Positions 14,562 through 16,031 of a stretch of 16,031 nucleotides of DNA are shown here, piece by piece; the stretch's first letter is position 1, and every line of letters begins with the position of its first letter. The translations under genes were made by a program, and so were the position numbers. This stretch comes from Spirochaetota bacterium. Its GTDB lineage: Bacteria > Spirochaetota > Leptospiria > Turneriellales > Turneriellaceae. A model generated the notes under the pieces. It worked only from the letters and a program-made list of their open reading frames with translations, had not been told where the DNA came from and searched no databases. Location: NCBI GenBank assembly GCA_029561505.1, contig JAKQXK010000722.1:1-16031 (forward strand), read 5' to 3'.

Positions 14562-15071
14562 TCACGCGCCATCGCCCACACTCATAATTGCCTTGAGCGC
14601 TTCGGCCGGTGTTTTGGCGGCAATTACCTGAGCGCGCGCTTCTGCGCGGTAGAAAACCCGCGCTATTGATGCCATAACTTTCAGGTGTGCCTGCAGCGCC
14701 GACTTTGGCGCTACGAGCAACACGACGATATGTGCCTTCGACCCGTCGATACTCTCAAATTCGATACCCTCTGGCAGAATTGCGCATTGCGTCATGAGGT
14801 TGCATGCGCCTGCGACGACGGCATGCGGTATCGCCATTTGTTCACCGATGCCGGTGCTCATCAGTTGCTCGCGCGCAATCAGCTCGCGTTCGATTTCTGC
14901 GCAAAGTTCACTGCTTACCTGTTCGCGCTCGCACAGGGCCCGACAAAGACCCGCCATGAGGGTCCATTTGTCAGTGAGATCAAACCCCCCGGGGTTGGCC
15001 GCAGAGATGATGTGAATGTTCGCTTCAGTCAGAGACTCGCGCCAGGGTCGGTGTTCACCGTCAATCTGCAC
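14562..15071 (-). CDS. PTS EIIA type-2 / PtsN-like nitrogen-regulatory phosphoacceptor
   Basis: A 169-residue, single-domain cytoplasmic protein of EIIA-Fru/Ntr type, near the usual length of PtsN (about 150-165). The phosphorylated histidine is His83 in REQLMSTGIGEQMAIPHA (68-84), the family signature. ILPEGIEFESIDGSKAHIVVLLVAP (98-122) is the next conserved strand pair. There is no EIIB/EIIC permease domain and no sugar transport gene nearby, which fits a regulatory phosphorelay role (PtsP-Npr-PtsN) rather than sugar uptake. That role is an inference. The start is the GTG at 15071: an upstream in-frame stop (TGA, 15084-15086) excludes anything longer except non-standard starts. A strong promoter ends just before it and there is no Shine-Dalgarno, so the mRNA is probably leaderless. 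Confidence 0.88.
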   Translation of the reverse strand: MQIDGEHRPWRESLTEANIHIISAANPGGFDLTDKWTLMAGLCRALCEREQVSSELCAEIERELIAREQLMSTGIGEQMAIPHAVVAGACNLMTQCAILPEGIEFESIDGSKAHIVVLLVAPKSALQAHLKVMASIARVFYRAEARAQVIAAKTPAEALKAIMSVGDGA

Positions 15072-15077
15072 GGGGGA

Positions 15078-15106
15078 ATTATGTCACCCGGTTTTCAGGC
15101 AGTCAA
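15078..15106 (-). promoter_or_regulatory. Sigma-70 promoter of the PtsN-like gene, leaderless geometry
   Basis: On the minus strand TTGACT (15106-15101), an exact 17-bp spacer and CATAAT (15083-15078) form a near-consensus promoter. The normal transcription start, about 7 bases past the -10, falls on the G of the GTG start codon at 15071. The intervening TCCCCC is not a Shine-Dalgarno. This is the best promoter in the window. Confidence 0.7.
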
Positions 15107-15134
15107 TCAGTTTAGGTGGGCGGCGATCATTACC

Positions 15135-15140
15135 TTGACA
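15135..15140 (+). promoter_or_regulatory. Possible -35 box (TTGACA) of the GT4 gene
   Basis: A perfect TTGACA lies 33 nt before the ATG at 15174. No AT-rich -10 follows at 16-18 bp (GCCAAG), so activity is doubtful. If used, the transcript would begin close to the AAGG Shine-Dalgarno at 15161-15164, leaving it barely in the leader. Confidence 0.25.
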
Positions 15141-15173
15141 TGCTGCGCGGGGGGCCTGCCAAGGTATGCGGGT

Positions 15174-16031
15174 ATGCAAGACGAGCTCGCCAAAAAATTG
15201 CGTGTCGCGTGGGTCGCCGACATCTTCGATGAGGTCTCAGGCATCATTACCGACACCGAAGAGATGTATGAACTAGCGCAGGCGCGTGGGTATTTCTGGC
15301 AACCGGTGACGACATACAAGAAACCTATACATCCTTTTCATATTTTCGACCCGATTCTGCCTGTGCCGACCGGCAGCTTTTACAAAGGCACCAGCATGTA
15401 TGTGCCCGATTTTCTGCGTGTCGTGCAGTTCTTTCGCAAGAACAAGTTTAACGTGCTTGTCTCGAACACGCCAGGCGTTATGGGCATGCTCGCGATGGCG
15501 GCAGCGAAATATCTTTCGCTGCCCTGGGTAGATATTTACCACACTGATATCGACTATTACATGAATGACCTTTCGGGTCGCCTCGTTAAACCGTTTGTGA
15601 AAAATCCCGCGCTCTTTTTTCTTAAACAATACCAGAAACAGGCAGACCTGATTTTCGTGCGCACGCGCGAGTTTTACGATTTGATGGTGAAAAAGGGACA
15701 TGACGAGCGTAAGTTGCGGTATTACCCGGCAGGCGTGAACGCGCGCCACTGGAACCCCGAGAATGCCGACCGTGCAGCTCTCGCCGAACACGGCATCGAC
15801 CCCGAAATGACCGTCGTTATTTTTGTAGGGAGGATTACCAAAGTGAAAGACATTGAGTTTTTGTTGCGGTATTTCACCGAAGAAAAGCCTGAGAAGGCGG
15901 TTTGCGCCGTAATCGGGGGCGGCCCCGAAAAAGACATGTATGAAAAAAAATACGCAGGTGATCGCATCAAATTTCTCGGTGTGCAGCGCGGTGCAGCTCT
16001 GCAAAAACTCTATGCCAGCGCTGACCTTTAT
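15174..16031 (+). CDS. GT4 family glycosyltransferase (C-terminal end outside window)
   Basis: The frame is open to the window edge, giving 286 codons. The N-terminal Rossmann domain starts LRVAWVADIFDEVSGIITDTEEM (9-31), in the place of the GT4 glycine-rich acceptor loop. YHTDIDYYM (122-130) resembles the YHTDFxxY motif of GT4 mannosyl- and sulfoquinovosyl-type enzymes. The C-terminal donor domain has YYPAGVNARHWNP (183-195), VIFVGRITKVKDIEFL (215-230, donor-phosphate binding Arg/Lys), VIGGGPEKD (246-254) and FLGVQRGAALQKLYASAD (267-284), the usual order before the conserved E(x7)E motif, which is cut off. The start is ATG 15174, with AAGG at 15161-15164 as Shine-Dalgarno. The frame is also open to an ATG at 15081, but that extension would run through the divergent promoter and does not fit the family. 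It is divergent from the PtsN-like gene. The sugar and acceptor are unknown; glycolipid or LPS sugars are likely. Confidence 0.88.
   Translation, partial: MQDELAKKLRVAWVADIFDEVSGIITDTEEMYELAQARGYFWQPVTTYKKPIHPFHIFDPILPVPTGSFYKGTSMYVPDFLRVVQFFRKNKFNVLVSNTPGVMGMLAMAAAKYLSLPWVDIYHTDIDYYMNDLSGRLVKPFVKNPALFFLKQYQKQADLIFVRTREFYDLMVKKGHDERKLRYYPAGVNARHWNPENADRAALAEHGIDPEMTVVIFVGRITKVKDIEFLLRYFTEEKPEKAVCAVIGGGPEKDMYEKKYAGDRIKFLGVQRGAALQKLYASADLY

Noticed and set aside
15081..15173. N-terminal extension of the GT4 protein to ATG 15081
   Set aside because: The extension includes a hydrophobic stretch that could mimic a signal sequence, but GT4 enzymes of this type start directly with the Rossmann strand. 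A good AAGG Shine-Dalgarno precedes ATG 15174, and the extension overlaps the PtsN-like promoter.
15273..16004. A 243-codon minus-strand frame opposite the GT4 gene
   Set aside because: It lies wholly antisense to a clear GT4 glycosyltransferase and its product (rich in His, Arg and Phe) has no family motifs. This is a common shadow in GC-rich DNA.
1..16031. CRISPR arrays, insertion sequences, tRNA or rRNA genes, prophage or toxin-antitoxin genes
   Set aside because: I saw no spaced direct repeats, transposase or integrase motifs, cloverleaf-forming sequences or rRNA-like conserved stretches. The region looks like ordinary core or near-core chromosome.

Overview
This is a gene-dense bacterial chromosome segment with moderately high GC. 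It carries 12 protein genes (10 complete, one cut at each edge) and no RNA genes, insertion sequences, integrases or CRISPR. The gene content suggests a free-living spirochaete of the Leptospirales, perhaps Turneriella-like. The main clues are a very long SpoIIE-type phosphatase (multi-TM sensor, HAMP, PP2C, TPR), a membrane class III cyclase, a PEGA-domain envelope protein, and LPS-type polysaccharide genes. This assignment is an inference from gene style, not a database match.

Left block (1-5993, all minus strand). A DEAD-box RNA helicase with a long Arg/Gly-rich tail is followed by a tight polysaccharide operon: galE-type epimerase, WbaP-type initiating sugar-phosphate transferase, a GT2 rhamnosyltransferase-like enzyme, and an O-antigen ligase/polymerase-like membrane protein that runs off the left edge. 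Together these would make an activated sugar, load it on undecaprenyl phosphate, extend the chain, and polymerise or transfer it.

Centre (6143-13311, all plus strand). A small unknown coiled-coil protein is followed by a HAMP-linked adenylate/guanylate cyclase and the 1040-residue SpoIIE phosphatase. A SufE sulfur acceptor and a secreted PEGA-domain protein are coupled downstream of the phosphatase. Two membrane signalling proteins with HAMP domains therefore sit next to each other.

Right block. A metal-dependent amidohydrolase (minus) converges on the PEGA gene with a 4-bp overlap. Next come a stand-alone PTS EIIA/PtsN-like protein (minus) and, divergently, a GT4 glycosyltransferase that runs off the right edge.

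Main unusual observation. Five transcription-unit heads (helicase, unknown protein, cyclase, phosphatase, PtsN-like) each have a TTGAC -35-like motif 27-29 nt before the most plausible start codon, and none has a strong Shine-Dalgarno. This spacing puts the expected transcription start on or within about two bases of the start codon, so leaderless transcription may be common here. No gene-free stretch exceeds 150 bases.
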